NCBI GenBank assembly: GCA_028583415.1
Contig: CM053275.1
Coordinates: 89,646,278-89,710,277 of the forward strand
DNA length: 64,000 bases
DNA from: Protea cynaroides
Taxonomy: Eukaryota > Streptophyta > Magnoliopsida > Proteales > Proteaceae
Direction: 5' to 3'
In this document: positions 49,901-59,757 of the stretch, one piece after another
Layout of the letters: every line of letters begins with the position of its first letter
How positions within the stretch are numbered: position 1 is the first letter of the stretch
Translations under genes and position numbers: made by a program
The notes under the pieces: model-generated
Seen by the model: the letters and a program-made list of their open reading frames with translations, nothing else
Told to the model about the DNA's origin: nothing
The model's database searches: none

Positions 49901-52900
49901 CAACTAACGGAGTGGACTTCTTTGATTACCACAGCCAAAGTTTTGGGGTGTAGATGATGTTTTGGCATTCTTATGGGTGTAGATGATGTTAACGATCTTT
50001 GATGGGGTGTAGATGAAATTTTTTCTTAAAAAAACTACTCAACCTTATGCAAAGGATGTATAACTTCGAGCTCCCAACAATCCTTAATAATCTTCAAGAA
50101 GGCCCTATAGTCACGTGGCAGTGGATTGTGTGCATGTTCCTTCATCATGTCTATGGTAGCATATGAGTGTGGCATGGTGGGCTTGAAAGTCCACCAGCCT
50201 CAGTACCTTTACCATGGGCTCGAAACTATCACCACCTTCTTTGAGTTCTGCCAAAACTTCTCAGATGCAATGGTACTTTGTGCTACCCTAACACTAGGGG
50301 AACCCGACTCCCTCCACCCAAATCAGTCTTCAAATTCAAACATAGATCTAGCTGACTTTTTTTGGCTCAAATATCTTCAATGCAGTGTAGTTTATGGTGA
50401 ATCTAGTGGCGCCGGGGCTGACCAACTTTCCACCACACTTGCTCCTTAGAAGTTGCAGTCAAACCCATTTTTGTAGGCAAAGATGGTTATTTGTCTTGCT
50501 TTCTCAACCACACTCTGCAGCAGTTTTATCTTTCTCATGTCCTTCAAAATGAGATCAATGTAATGGGATGCACAAGGGGTCAGGAAGAGCCGGTACCCAG
50601 TGTGATCATCAACTTTTCACCGGTCTTACTTGAAATTGCTTCCGTTGTCCGTGTTAACCTGGACAACGTTCTCCACTCCTACCTTCTATACCACATCATC
50701 CAACAACCTATAAATGTATTTTGCATCATTTGTCTCCTTGGATGCATCCATAGATTTGAGGAACACTATCCTTTCATTAGGATAAATCATGAAGTTGATA
50801 ATGGGTTTTCTGGTGGGCCCAGTTCAACCATCACACATGATTGTCACACTGTAATTTGTCCACATCCCCTTCAGTCCATTGCTATTTCTTCTGGGGAAAA
50901 TAAACATTCATCACCTTGTAGGCAGTGGCCCCCTGAACCTTGGGCCAGCTTCAACCATTGTATCTAACATAGAACCTTGGGCCAGCCTCAACCGCTGTAT
51001 CTAACATAGTCTGATAGTAGGGCCCTGTGGTATTGTGTGTTGGGATGCTGTGGAATAACATCCACTTAGACACAACTTCTCCAACTTTCCCCTTCCAATC
51101 ACTCCACATGTGCTTCAATTTAAACTGGTTGTAGCCTTTTTTTCTCCTGTAAGTGTTGGGCTTTGCTGTAGGATCACAACGGGGTCCTCATCTCGTGGTG
51201 GTACTGGTGCTGTTCTCGTACTCTGTGATCTCCTCATAGGGTAACTCAGTCTGCCTCCTTCCATGTGGCTGTGGATGTGTATATCCACTAGGACCACTAC
51301 CATTACCACTACCACTTGTTTGAGATGGACCAGCTCCTCCCCTTTACCCTGTGTCTTACTCCTCATGAAAAGTGGCTTTGCTCCTTGCTTGTGCTTGCCG
51401 CCAATCTCTAGCCTCTCTCTCTCTCTGCCCGCACATTAGATTACCATTGGGAGCTAAGTCGAAGATCTTGGTGGTTTTGTTACTGTCATCATCATCCCCC
51501 TCCCCTATATGGGTCGCTACAAACTGCCTCCTCAAATGCCATCCTCGCCTCCTCCTCCTTTTCTACCACCCTCTTCTGCTGGCCTCCCCTCATGACTTTA
51601 CCTATGGCCCTAGATGCCTGCATAGGAACCGTAAGTCATTTGGCCACATCTTTATCATTCCTAGCCAAAATGTTGTTCAAGTTTAGTTGCTACAATAATT
51701 ACATTGTGTTTTTCTCTTGTTACCTCCAATTGGCACTCCATACATCCATACCATGTCCACTTCTGCCATCTCCTCCTTGGGCAGCCATTCTCTCACCACT
51801 GTACTGTTGCATGAAGAAAACATGCCATTACTAATTGAGGCACATCAACTGAGACCACTAAAACGACTATATAGCTGCTTATTATCTCTCCAACCTTTAT
51901 ATTTTGCATTTTTTTTTTGAAAAAATATTAGCCTAATCCAACAAAAGCAAATATGGTACAAGTATACAACATACCAAGCCTCATATGCATTTCAAAACAC
52001 GTTGAAATTACTATCATAAATTTTCTTTATTCTTCAAACCAAAACAGAATATTGTTCCTTATTTTCCTTTTTTTTTTTTCTCAATTTAAAATATTTTTGA
52101 ATTCATAAAAATATTTACTGGCAGAAAATACATTTCGACTCCGTGAGGCTGTAGATTGACCAACAGTGTCTAACATAGATCAGGTATTAAATCATCTTTT
52201 TTGTAACAATTCATATTTGGAAAAAAGTTTGTATCTTCAATTGTTGAATGTGGCCAAATCGTCTCCAAAATGCGGCAAATGATGTCGTAGGTGTGCTCTG
52301 GCAACCCCTAACAGTGTACTCCGGCCGTATGAAGAGGTGAGGTGGTAAAAATCCGACCAAAAGCAGTGTTTTCCTTCTTCCCACAGTGAAACAGGTGAAC
52401 ATGCAAGATTTTACCATTTCGTTGAAATTTCAACCAGGCACATTTAAAGTATGGTATTTATAATACCCTGGTTGGACTGTCTCACCGAACAGATCAAAAT
52501 TTCGGCGAAACACTGAAATTTCGACTGAAACAGTGTATTTTTTTTTTTGGATAAGTAGATATTTTATTGATCCAAAAATAAGAACACAACAAGCTAGACC
52601 CTCACAAGAGGCCCAAACAAAACATGCAAAAGACCAACAACAACAATTGGAACAGGTTGCAACATAACTAAGGCCAACAGAAGGAAGAAAACAGCCACTA
52701 CACCACAGACTAATTTTTTAACGTCTTGGAGACGACTAGTAGGAGTATGACTGCGGGTACTCCTTCTCAGGAAAGCCGAAGAAGCAGGTGTTGTTTATCC
52801 GATTTGTGTGCTGTTTCATCTCGGTGACATCGAAATTACCGATTTTGTTGAAATTTCGCTGAGTTTTTGAACTATGGGTGCACTTACTCATTTGACTGAT

Positions 52901-54445
52901 TACAAAACCCTAGTACAATCAACCATCCATTCCTTATTTCTGTGCGGTGAAAACCTATAGTGCTTCAAGCTTGTTCACTGAAACCATTACAATGATTCCT
53001 CCTTTATTCCATGTGAACTACACTGCCATCACCACATCTCTATTTATCACCTAAATATATCAAGAAACCAGTTAGCTTGCCTGTGGAGAAGCCAAGGACT
53101 CTTGACTGCTCGTAACCTCTGTGAACCTAATTCGTGAATGAGGACAAATTTAACTGTTCAATCAACTGGATCTCAACCATCAATTTCAAACTAAGAATTT
53201 AAGATACATGCTGTTCTCATCACAGCTGGTAATTAACTGTTACATAATTCGATCCATTATTTTAAACCCAAAATAATACAACAATTGTTGGGATTAAAAC
53301 AAAATGGAATCAACAGATATAAACAATGAATGTTCCACTATAGCTGGCAGAACGTCCATCCTGCACCATGCACTCAAAACCCAACGGAATCAATGGATAT
53401 GAACAAGGAATGTTCAGCTATAGCCTATAGATGGCAGAATTGATGCTCTGCCACGACGAACTCTATTATCATTGTTGTTGTAGTGGAAGCCTCGTGCACA
53501 GGGACGCCCTTTTTTTATCGTCACAACCGCTTATCCTAAAAGCTCGAACTGTTAAGTAAGGGCCACAACAATGTATATTAACACACACTATTACACTAAC
53601 ACTGCCCAGCACGTGCAGATCGATACACATGGCTCTGCACTTGACACCATCACATGGTACCAAGGGGCCAGGGCACAATTGTTAGGGGCACAATTGTTAG
53701 GGGCACAATTGTTAGGGGCACAACACAGAGCACAAACTCCGCCATCACATGGCACCAAAGGAGCACGCCAATACACAATACAAACCCCTCACAATTCCCA
53801 GGGATTGATCACCCGACGTCCTGGCTCTGATATCATGTAACAACTTCTTATCCTAAAAGCTCAAGCTGTTAAGTAAGGGCCACAACAATGTATATCAACA
53901 CACAATAACAATTATAAGTACTATTATTTATCTGTTTTCTGTTTTTTCCACACAAATAACCTTTTGAATTTCTAAGTTTTTGTTTCTGAACTATTTTTTT
54001 CTATATGATTTCAGGATCTTCTGTTTTTGGCTTGCAGTCATCCAGAAAACAGAAGCAGTCTTACAAAAATGGAAGAATGGCCTGAGTGGATCTTGGAGGT
54101 TCTTATTTCCAATTATGAGGTACATCTGTAATTCTTTCCTCAATCTGATGTTATTTTTGTGATGCTCCCTATAAGTCCATCCTCAGATGCTGTGCCTTCT
54201 GAAACATGAAATAATTAGCAATTTTGAAGTTTTAGTATTGAACTGTATATAATACCTATATGAGTATTATTTATGCATTTGTATATTTATATATCCCCTT
54301 TTTATCCTAATTAAATTGCTTGATCCTGCAGATGGGTTCAACCCAATGTTCAAATAGTGCAAGCCTTGGTGACATAGAGGACATTGTACATAATTTCCTT
54401 ATTATTATGTTAGAGCATTCAATGCGACAGAAGAATGGATGGAAG
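37925..54445 (+). CDS. BCHC2: BEACH domain-containing protein C2-like, N-terminal part
   Basis: Six exons are read: 37925-39995, 40728-41515, 42107-42814, 43304-43438, 54015-54119 and 54332-54445. They join in frame and give about 1,307 residues. The protein family is about 2,900 residues, so the BEACH, PH-like and WD40 parts lie beyond the window. Residues 1-190 are acidic and Ser-rich (disordered). A conserved helical region starts near 195 (SPELLHLVDSAIMGKPESL). A concanavalin/LamG-like fold covers about 404-640 (CTFEFDGESSGL, WPFTNGYAFATWIYIESF), with an Ala-rich loop at about 446-482. Armadillo-like helical sequence follows. BEACH proteins act in vesicle and membrane trafficking and in RNA-body regulation; that role is inherited from the family. 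Intron 4 is 10.6 kb and intron 6 exceeds 9.5 kb, both filled with transposons. No exon is broken. The start is the first Met in a long frame, at residue 1 of a typical acidic N terminus. Confidence 0.92.
43439..44870. other. BEACH intron 4, left part
   Basis: AT-rich intron with no coding sequence. At about 44470-44600 lies a fragment with ACCGAAATTTCTTGAAACAGTG, related to the element near 52400-52870 and probably the end of a MULE-like repeat. The stretch closes with TACAT (44866-44870), the left target duplication of the solo LTR. Confidence 0.5.
44871..45371 (-). mobile_element. Solo LTR, family of 13106-13504
   Basis: Read on the minus strand it starts TGTTAGCGATACAGGAATGG and ends GATATTCAGTTACA. 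A perfect 5-bp duplication TACAT flanks it (44866-44870 and 45372-45376). Both ends match the LTR at 13106-13504 closely, but no primer site or internal region is left. Confidence 0.88.
45591..46232. mobile_element. hAT-like MITE (642 bp)
   Basis: The ends TAAGGGTGTCAACGGGCC and its imperfect complement are of the hAT terminal type. They are flanked by a perfect 8-bp duplication CTACTAGC (45583-45590 and 46233-46240). Subterminal GGGCTGG/CGGGTTCGG-type repeats are similar to those of the autonomous-type hAT end at 3293. It is non-coding. Confidence 0.88.
46414..47060. mobile_element. Small MULE-type element with GTCGAGAAATGG repeats
   Basis: A perfect 9-bp duplication GGTTGGGTA flanks it (46405-46413 and 47061-47069), as made by Mutator-type transposases. 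The ends are imperfect inverted repeats (GTTCAAAATCTCGAG at the left; CGAGATCTTGAAC at the right). The right half has repeated GTCGAGAAATGG/GTCGAAAAT units (46907-46985). It is inserted next to the C-terminal remnant of the antisense hAT pseudogene. Confidence 0.8.
48814..49000 (+). pseudogene. AAA-ATPase fragment (BCS1/AATP1 type) in Pack-MULE
   Basis: The frame WNYDIYDLELMAVENNTELR, KLLLETSGKSVIVLEDINCS, LDLN then stop is the segment of plant BCS1-like AAA-ATPases that ends in Walker B (usual IVIEDIDCS). The Walker A region, second region of homology and C terminus are absent. A stop (48946-48948) follows at once, and a charged KRKD/EKDEKDD tail continues, as in the family's variable loop. 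The fragment starts directly after a non-matching C/T-rich leader, so one exon piece was taken. Confidence 0.85.
49160..49375 (+). pseudogene. TBL/PMR5-type acetyltransferase fragment in Pack-MULE
   Basis: FNGLDFLVKMKGKKTVMFVGDS followed by NQWQSLICMI is the signature of trichome birefringence-like proteins: the GDS motif of the SGNH-type catalytic Ser and the following NQWQSL block. A few residues between GDS and NQWQ are missing. After a frameshift, ADPLYTFKFLVIYK fits the next conserved segment. TBL enzymes O-acetylate cell-wall polysaccharides in the Golgi. This piece is about one exon and cannot fold alone. Confidence 0.82.
51701..52420. other. BEACH intron 4, unassigned stretch
   Basis: Pyrimidine-rich to 51900, AT-rich after that. 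There may be more remnant of the antisense hAT N terminus in the first 150 bp. Nothing else is recognised. Confidence 0.35.
52421..52880. mobile_element. MULE-like fragment with a nested LINE 3' tail
   Basis: Repeated TTTCG(T/G)TGAAATTTC and GAAACAGTGTAT blocks at both ends (52418-52538; 52807-52872) mark one element, related to the piece near 44470. Within it, 52531-52790 on the minus strand ends in CAATAAAATATCTACTTATC followed by a poly-A (T-run at 52531-52541), the usual 3' end of a plant L1-type LINE. Exact TSDs were not found. Confidence 0.55.
52881..53517. other. BEACH intron 4, unassigned stretch
   Basis: AT-rich. Near-duplicate phrases (ATCAACAGATATAAACAATGAATGTTC near 53310; ATCAATGGATATGAACAAGGAATGTTC near 53388) give a local direct repeat of about 80 bp. 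No gene. Confidence 0.4.
53518..53903 (-). mobile_element. TRIM (miniature LTR retrotransposon)
   Basis: Two direct repeats of about 67 bp (53518-53586 and 53837-53903; shared core TTATCCTAAAAGCTC and GTTAAGTAAGGGCCACAACA) enclose 250 bp. Beside the right copy, on the minus strand, stands TGATATCAGAGCC, a one-mismatch initiator-tRNA-Met primer site. That gives LTR (TGTGTTGAT...GTTGTTACA), then PBS, so the element is antisense to the BEACH gene. There is no coding capacity. TRIMs are under 1 kb with LTRs of 50-300 bp, which fits. Target duplication not resolved. Confidence 0.75.
53671..53725. repeat. 15-bp minisatellite in the TRIM
   Basis: Three exact units GGGCACAATTGTTAG (53671-53715) and a partial fourth. 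CAATTG is palindromic, so the array is also a chain of small dyads. Confidence 0.93.
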
Positions 54446-54774
54446 GTTGGAGTTCTTTTTTCTTTGCATTTTGTGCTTTATTCCTCCTTGCTGTTGGCCT
54501 TTAAATATTTTCACTAAATATAGAGGTCATACATATCCTTTCCAACTGTTATAATTTCACTTACTTGGATGTTAGTACTTGGTACATGGTTTAGTTACTA
54601 CCTTGAATATTCCACCTTTCCAGGGTTAAATTTGGAATTCGTGGAGAAGTGCTGGGCCCTCTGACCATTGTTCACCATTAAATGGTGGTTAAGCTTGTTC
54701 TAGTTTTATTCATAGAAGTTGAAGTTTTTTATCTTTTTCAATGGAAGGGAACTGCATAATATGAACATCTAGAC

Positions 54775-54835
<61 letters not shown>

Positions 54836-55246
54836 TTAGTGTGTGTGTGTGTGTGTACAACAACAACAACAACAACAACAACGTGTTTGCTAGCCTAGGT
54901 GAACAAGGAGCCCTAGACACTAGAGCACCTTGGGTGCTTAGGCAACGCCTTGACAACATAGGATCAATCACCAAGTGATAGATAAACTAATAAAAATGTA
55001 TGCGTATTATAATGATTATTGAGACAAGGGAAAAATGAGTTATATAAGTCTAGGAAAACTTGAAAAAAAATCCAAAATGTAGAACCAACCAATCTCATCG
55101 CATTATTTCTCTCTCTAATGATCTCATTCACTATCTTAAATCTCCCCTTACTAGCTCTGTAAAATTATTTGATCTTGCTTTAGTAATTCATTCCTTTAAT
55201 TTTGTTATGCTACATACACACAAGTGCTTGCACACACACACCCAGG

Positions 55247-55289
<43 letters not shown>

Positions 55290-55471
55290 AGCAATTAATA
55301 AAATAAAATTACAAATGAACATTCATTGTTTAAATTCTGATTACTGAAAGACAATTTTTTTTAGGGGGGAACATTTGGTAGTTGAATACTAAGGTTTTTG
55401 AGAAGAGGGGGGGGGGGGGGGTTGGAGACATTCATTTGGAGCCACATTTGATAGGTGTGAAGAGAAGATAT
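54446..55471. other. BEACH intron 6, start; microsatellites and MULE end
   Basis: Ordinary intron to 54777, then a compound microsatellite (TA, GT, CAA). At 54890-54960 stands a sequence ending GCCTTGACAACATAGGATC, the inverted form of the MULE end at 62459 (ATAGTTGTCAAGGC), so a lone MULE terminus. A GA repeat (55249-55285) and a G-run (55409-55422) follow. No exon was found. Confidence 0.6.
54778..54882. repeat. Compound microsatellite (TA)n(GT)n(CAA)n
   Basis: About 26 TA units, a short linker, about 8 GT units and 8 CAA units, all uninterrupted. Likely to be length-variable. Confidence 0.95.
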
Positions 55472-55511
55472 TGTAGCAGTTTGCAATATGAAAATAACTA
55501 GAACCAGCAAC

Positions 55512-55548
<37 letters not shown>

Positions 55549-55838
55549 AAATCTTCAAGGTAGAAGAAGAATCAATAGATCGTCGTCCTCCTCCAGTAGC
55601 TGCTTTATTTATAGAAAAAAAAAGACCTAAAATATAGGACTTTAGGATCCTTGCCTAGTTGAATTTCAACTAGGAAAGGACCAAGTCAACAAACCCTAAT
55701 AAGCTAGCTAAATAGCCAAAATCGGTAATGGGCTTTATGAACAGGCCCATTCCTTACAAGTAATTAAATAAGACATGACTAAACTTAAACTTAAAACAGG
55801 CCCATAGCCCATTAGCACATAGGCCTATATTGTTAACA
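55472..55838 (-). repeat. Copia 2 3' LTR
   Basis: Starts TGTTAACAATATAGG at 55838 right after the purine tract and probably ends GCAAACTGCTACA at 55472. It has a TATA-like CTATAAATAAAG near 55612 and a GA microsatellite (55514-55547). The right boundary cannot be confirmed without the other LTR. Confidence 0.7.
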
Positions 55839-56584
55839 CTTCCCCTCAAGCTGAAACATATATATCACCAATGCCTAGCTTGGAACAATTTAGTGAAAAC
55901 GTTGGGCCAAATAATGACTTGGTAAGAACGTCAGGCAACTGATTTGAAGAAGATACGAAGGGAGTAACCAACAGTTTCTTTTGAACAGCATTACAAACAA
56001 AATGACAATCAACCTCAATATGCTTGGTGTGCTCATGAAACATTGGATTACTAGCAATAAATATAGCAGCTTGATTGTTACAAAACATAGTCATAGGGCG
56101 ATTTACTAAGAAGCCCAATTCTTGAAGAAGATTTCATAGCCACGTAAGTTCAGCATAAGTTTGAGCCATAGCACGATACTCAGTTTCTGCACTGAATTTA
56201 GACATTGTAGTTTGCTTTTTACTCTTCCACGTGACCAGATTGCCTCCAACAAATGTGCAATAACCAGTTCTGGAGCGTCCATCATTATCAGCACTAGCCC
56301 AATCGGCATCATAATATCCTACAATATTAGTATTTATGTGATAACGGTAGATCAGCCCTTTGCTTAGAGATTTTTTCAAATACCTTAATATACGACAAGC
56401 CGCATCCCAGCGAGTCTGTTTTAGGGCTTGCATGAATTGGTTGATAATCCCAACAACAATGGATAAATCTGGTCGAGTTACAGTAAGATAGATAAGTTTA
56501 CCAACAAGTCGTCTATATTGATGTATATCAGCATAATTAGGACTATCGCTAGTCGCAAGTTTCTGATGAGGATCTATAGGAGTA
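55839..56584 (-). pseudogene. Copia 2 RT C terminus and RNase H
   Basis: Read on the minus strand: PIDPHQKLATSDSPNYAD, RRLVGKLIYLTVTRPDLS, the block WDAACRILRYLKKSLSKGL, DADWASADNDGRSRTGYC, KSKKQTTMSKFSAETEYRAM, then a shift to FCNNQAAIFIASNPMFHEHTKH and the end at 55846. The RNase H acidic residues (D of DADWA, E of SAETEYR) are present, while CNNQ has Asn for the usual Asp of CDNQ. Confidence 0.88.
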
Positions 56585-57620
56585 TGATGCAGATCAAAGA
56601 CCAGCAGCCAATCAAAGTTACGACACTGTTCACGTGAACAATGCTCACGTGAACAGTACCACTTGTCAGCCTCTAATGGACCCTTTTCTCATAGTTTGGA
56701 AGTTTGTTTATTTTAGAAACTATCTTAAGTTTTAGTTGTTTAGTTATTTTGGGAACTTTCTTAAGTTTTAGAAGTTTAGTTATTTTGGAAACTTTCTTAT
56801 GTCTTTGTTTTAGAAACTTTCCTATTATTTTGTTAGAAACTTCCTACTCTATAAAGGGAGTTTAGTTTCCTATTTTTTAGTTAGTTTTCTTTCCTATTTG
56901 ATGTAATCTTTCAAATTATAAATAAGAAGAGTGGTTGGCGACAAGGGTAGGGAGATTTTTCCAGAAAAATAAGTGAGCAAGCTCCTATATTTTCTGGTTG
57001 AGTCTCCACGGTTGTGAGACTCAACCAATTGCTGTATTGTTTTATTTTACTACAAACTCCTAGCTTTTCTTCTTCATTATTGCTGGGCGATTACTTTCCC
57101 TCTCTCAAGACTATTGTTTGAAGTTACTGGTGAGATTTCCATTGAAACAATCAGATATTCCTGTCAGCCTGGTGGTAGGCTATTCCGGCAACTTTTCGGC
57201 ATCAATAGCTACTTCAGTTTTCATCGGATCTCTACCATCTTTCAGAGTGTATTCACATCTATCATAAGGAGCATCTGATCCAAATTTCATGTAGAACTAC
57301 GGGGTAGATTTCAAGATAAGTGATTTTTCCCAATACTTTCTAATTCTGGTTTTTGTTAACATATCTGTCTGAGACCTACGGGCAAGATTGGTTTCGATCT
57401 TACCCGTTGGATCAAGCTCATCTTCTGGGATATTGCCCCTCATATCCTAAGGATCAAGGATCCCAAATTTTGAAGCATTCTTAGTGACGGATCTGAAGTT
57501 GTGGAATTATTTGTTCAAGTTCAACCATTCTTGTTGTTAAATTTGAATTGGGCTGATTAAAAGATCCTCTCTCAAGCAAGGGTTGGGCATAAATTGAGAT
57601 GTAACCCTACCTTTCCATCA
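56585..57620 (+). mobile_element. Solo LTR, TGATGCAG family (copy A)
   Basis: TGATGCAGATC...TTTCCATCA with a perfect 5-bp duplication GAGTA (56580-56584 and 57621-57625). It splits the RT reading frame between STPAD and TPID. It carries two CACGTG boxes at 56625-56657, a TATA-type region near 56930 and the GGTTGAGTCTCC-block near 56996. Orientation was set by agreement with copies B and D. Confidence 0.92.
56625..56657. promoter_or_regulatory. G-box palindrome pair in solo LTR A
   Basis: ACTGTTCACGTGAACA followed by ATGCTCACGTGAACAGT: two CACGTG boxes, inverted-repeat flanks. The same place and pattern are found in copies B and D. Confidence 0.5.
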
Positions 57621-58077
57621 GAGTATCAGCCGGTGTAGAACCAAGAAAACCAGATTCAGTTAGGAGATCAAGGACATATTTTCTCTAAAATAGATTGATT
57701 TCCTTACTACAACAGACAACTTCAATACCTAGAAAATAATAAAGTAGATCCAAATCCTTCATTTGAAAGTGTCTGTTTAAATGGGATTTGACTTCAGTAA
57801 TGCCTGACACGTCATCTCCTGTGATAGTAATATCATCAATATAAATAGCTATGATAATCACTTTAGAAAGTCGCTGTTGAACAAATATAGAGTTATCAGA
57901 ATAGCACGAAGTGAAACCACAATGACTAATAATAGTGCTAAATTATCTCAAACCAGGCACGAGGGAACTGTTTGAGTCCATAGATAGCTTTATGTAGCTT
58001 ACAACCCCCCCCAGCAACATACCCCAGAGGTTGCTCCATATAAACCTCCCCGTGGAGATCACAATAGTGAAAGACAC
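57621..58077 (-). pseudogene. Copia 2 RT, palm segment
   Basis: Read on the minus strand: GEVYMEQPLGYVAGGGCKL, HKAIYGLKQFPRAWFEII, then the active site AIYIDDITITGDD (about 57859-57815; YIDD in place of YVDD), SHLNRHFQMKDLDLLYYFLG and KYVLDLLTESGFLGS. At least two stops (near 57690 and 57930) break it. Confidence 0.9.
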
Positions 58078-58919
58078 TGATGCAGTCCAAGAAAACAACC
58101 AGCCCACATGGTCAACACTGTTCATGTGGTACTGTTCATGTGAACAGTACCAGCAGATTTTTTTTGAAATATTTGTTTACTCTTTTGTTATTTCTTTCCT
58201 AAAGTTAGTTTCCTAATTTCATTGTTTAGTTAGTTTCCTAATATTTAGGATAGATTGTTAGTAGGTTTCAATTACCTGGAGACCAAGTATTTACTTTCCT
58301 ATTTTCAAATTTAGGACTTTCCTATTTTATTATTTTAGAGCCTTCCTAAATTATAAAGGAAGGTTGGTTTTACTAAATTTCGTTCTTTCCTATTTTATTT
58401 GTAATGTTTCAAAGCTATAAATAAAGAGAATGCAGGCTGGCTGCAGTAGAGAGAATTTTTCAGAAAAAAGAGAGTGAAACTCCTATTTTCTGGTTGAGTC
58501 TCCAAGGTTGTGAGACTCAACCGAACTCTATTTCCTTTGTTCCTTTGTATTCAATACTCCTATTTTGTTCTTTGTTGCTGGTTATATGTGAAACACTCAG
58601 CACCAATTAGAGGAAGTAAAAACCAAATCAGCAGCCGACATCCTTTGAACCTGCCCAGGTTTTGGCGGCACCAGGTACAACAAGGTTACAAAGCTCATAG
58701 CTCCTTCAATTCTTTTCAGATCATTCTCAGATTTTGAAGGGTGTTCATAACTATTATAAAGGCCATTCAACCCAAGTTTCATCAATTTCTGACGGTCGGA
58801 TTTCCAGATAAGAATTTTTTTCTATTACTTTTCTCTGCAGATTTTTGTGTTGGACTGAATTAAGATCCTATAGCAAAGAGGGCTTATTAATTTGAGATGT
58901 CTTAACCTCTTTGCCATCA
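58078..58919 (+). mobile_element. Solo LTR, TGATGCAG family (copy B)
   Basis: TGATGCAGTCC...TTGCCATCA with a perfect 5-bp duplication GACAC (58073-58077 and 58920-58924). It splits the RT at DVKSV/FHYCDL. It has ACTGTTCATGTGAACAGT (58131-58148, CATGTG in place of CACGTG) and a CTATAAATAAAG box near 58418. It is shorter than copies A and D. Confidence 0.92.
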
Positions 58920-58993
58920 GACACTTTTGACATCCATCTAATAAAGAGATCAGTCAAGGTTGCTAGTTAAAGAGATAATAACCGAACTGAATT
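58920..58993 (-). pseudogene. Copia 2 RT, 74-bp island between solo LTRs
   Basis: Encodes the SVRLLSL to MDVKSV piece of RT, with a stop. It is bounded by target duplications GACAC and GAATT and is the only Copia sequence between solo LTRs B and C. Confidence 0.85.
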
Positions 58994-59757
58994 TGATGCA
59001 GAACATGTGGGGGCTGTTCCTATTTTTATTTTTTTAACATTTAAATTATGTTATTTTTTTTAGTTGTAAAAGGGCATTAAATCCCTTTACGTATTAGTTA
59101 GTGGTCCCTACCCCACATATTTTATTGAATGGTCCTTACCCCATGTTTTTTTATTTAATTATGTGTTTGTTAGTTGTTAATGGGTCTCACCCCTATTTAT
59201 TTTATTTGTTTATTTATTTATTGTTGTTAATTTTTAGTGGATTGTTATTCCCATGTAACAAACTGAAGTTGGTTAGGGTTGTAAGCCTTTAAGGGCTAAT
59301 CTTCCTCTGAAATAAGGGATGATGATTGCTAATGAAAAAAGGGCTTTGAAGTCTCCTCTTTACGGTAAACCTCTTCTCTCCTTTTCTCTCTCGATAATGT
59401 TTCCTCCCCCTCACGCTAATCTCTCTTTCTCCCCTTCCCCTATGGTATGCTCTCTATCTCCCTCTCGATAAACTCTCTCTCTCCCCCTCTTACGACAATC
59501 TGTTTCTCCCCCTCTCGATAATTTCTCTTCCTCTCTCTCTCCCCCTCTTACGACAATCTGTTTCTCCCCCTCTCGATAATTTCTCTTCCCCCTCCTCTTT
59601 CGGTAATACCCTTTCCCTCCCCTCTTGGTAATCTCTTTCCCCACTCCCTCACGATCTCTCTTTGCTCTCTCCACTCACTGTAAGATATTTTCCTTTTTCT
59701 CTCTTTCTTTTCGGTAACTCCCTTTATTCTTCTCTTCTTCTTTACCTCATCCCATCA
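58994..59757 (+). mobile_element. Solo LTR, TGATGCAG-ended (copy C, divergent interior)
   Basis: TGATGCAGAAC...CCCATCA with a perfect 5-bp duplication GAATT (58989-58993 and 59758-59762). It shares the end sequences with A and B, but the interior is different: it lacks the G-box pair and has a long C/T-rich stretch (59340-59740) made of CTCTCNCCCCCTC and TACGACAATCTG units. It is either a subfamily or a relative with the same integrase-recognised ends. Confidence 0.88.

Larger units (their letters stand above)
48519..50025. mobile_element. Pack-MULE with two captured host-gene fragments
   Basis: A perfect 9-bp duplication TTAAAAAAA (48510-48518 and 50026-50034) flanks long inverted ends, AAATTTCATCTACACCCC at the left and its complement at the right. 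The ends also carry a second and third CATCTACACC unit. Between them are fragments of an AAA-ATPase gene (48814-49000) and a TBL-type gene (49160-49375), but no transposase. The GC-rich coding-like interior stands out from the AT-rich surroundings. This is the composition that defines Pack-MULEs. The low-complexity target leaves a small doubt about the exact TSD register. Confidence 0.85.
47070..51700 (-). pseudogene. Antisense hAT transposase (DUF659 type), decayed and split
   Basis: Read on the minus strand: an N-terminal zinc-finger/linker area near 51700-51100 (weak); a DUF659 RNase H-like block at about 50970-50480 (GPTAYKVMNVYF, then MCDGWTGP-type, NVVQ-like and CTPC/CASHYIDLI-type pieces in broken frames); then the Pack-MULE insertion (48519-50025). 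After this comes the hAT dimerisation block (AEWWVLYGD, SQTCFASDYEQN-like, HSKRRNRLDFE-type, 48080-47930), LVYMNSNMRLRMHH, and an acidic repeat tail (Asp/Gly, 47550-47470). Stops and shifts are frequent; it is dead. It lies in BEACH intron 4, antisense to that gene. Confidence 0.78.

Noticed and set aside
54774..54974. Tyr/Ile-rich frame
   Set aside because: It is a translation of the (TA)n/(GT)n microsatellite.
58994..59757. Full-length LTR element formed by solo LTRs B and C
   Set aside because: Each has its own 5-bp duplication, and the 74 bp between them encode the host Copia RT, so they are separate insertions.
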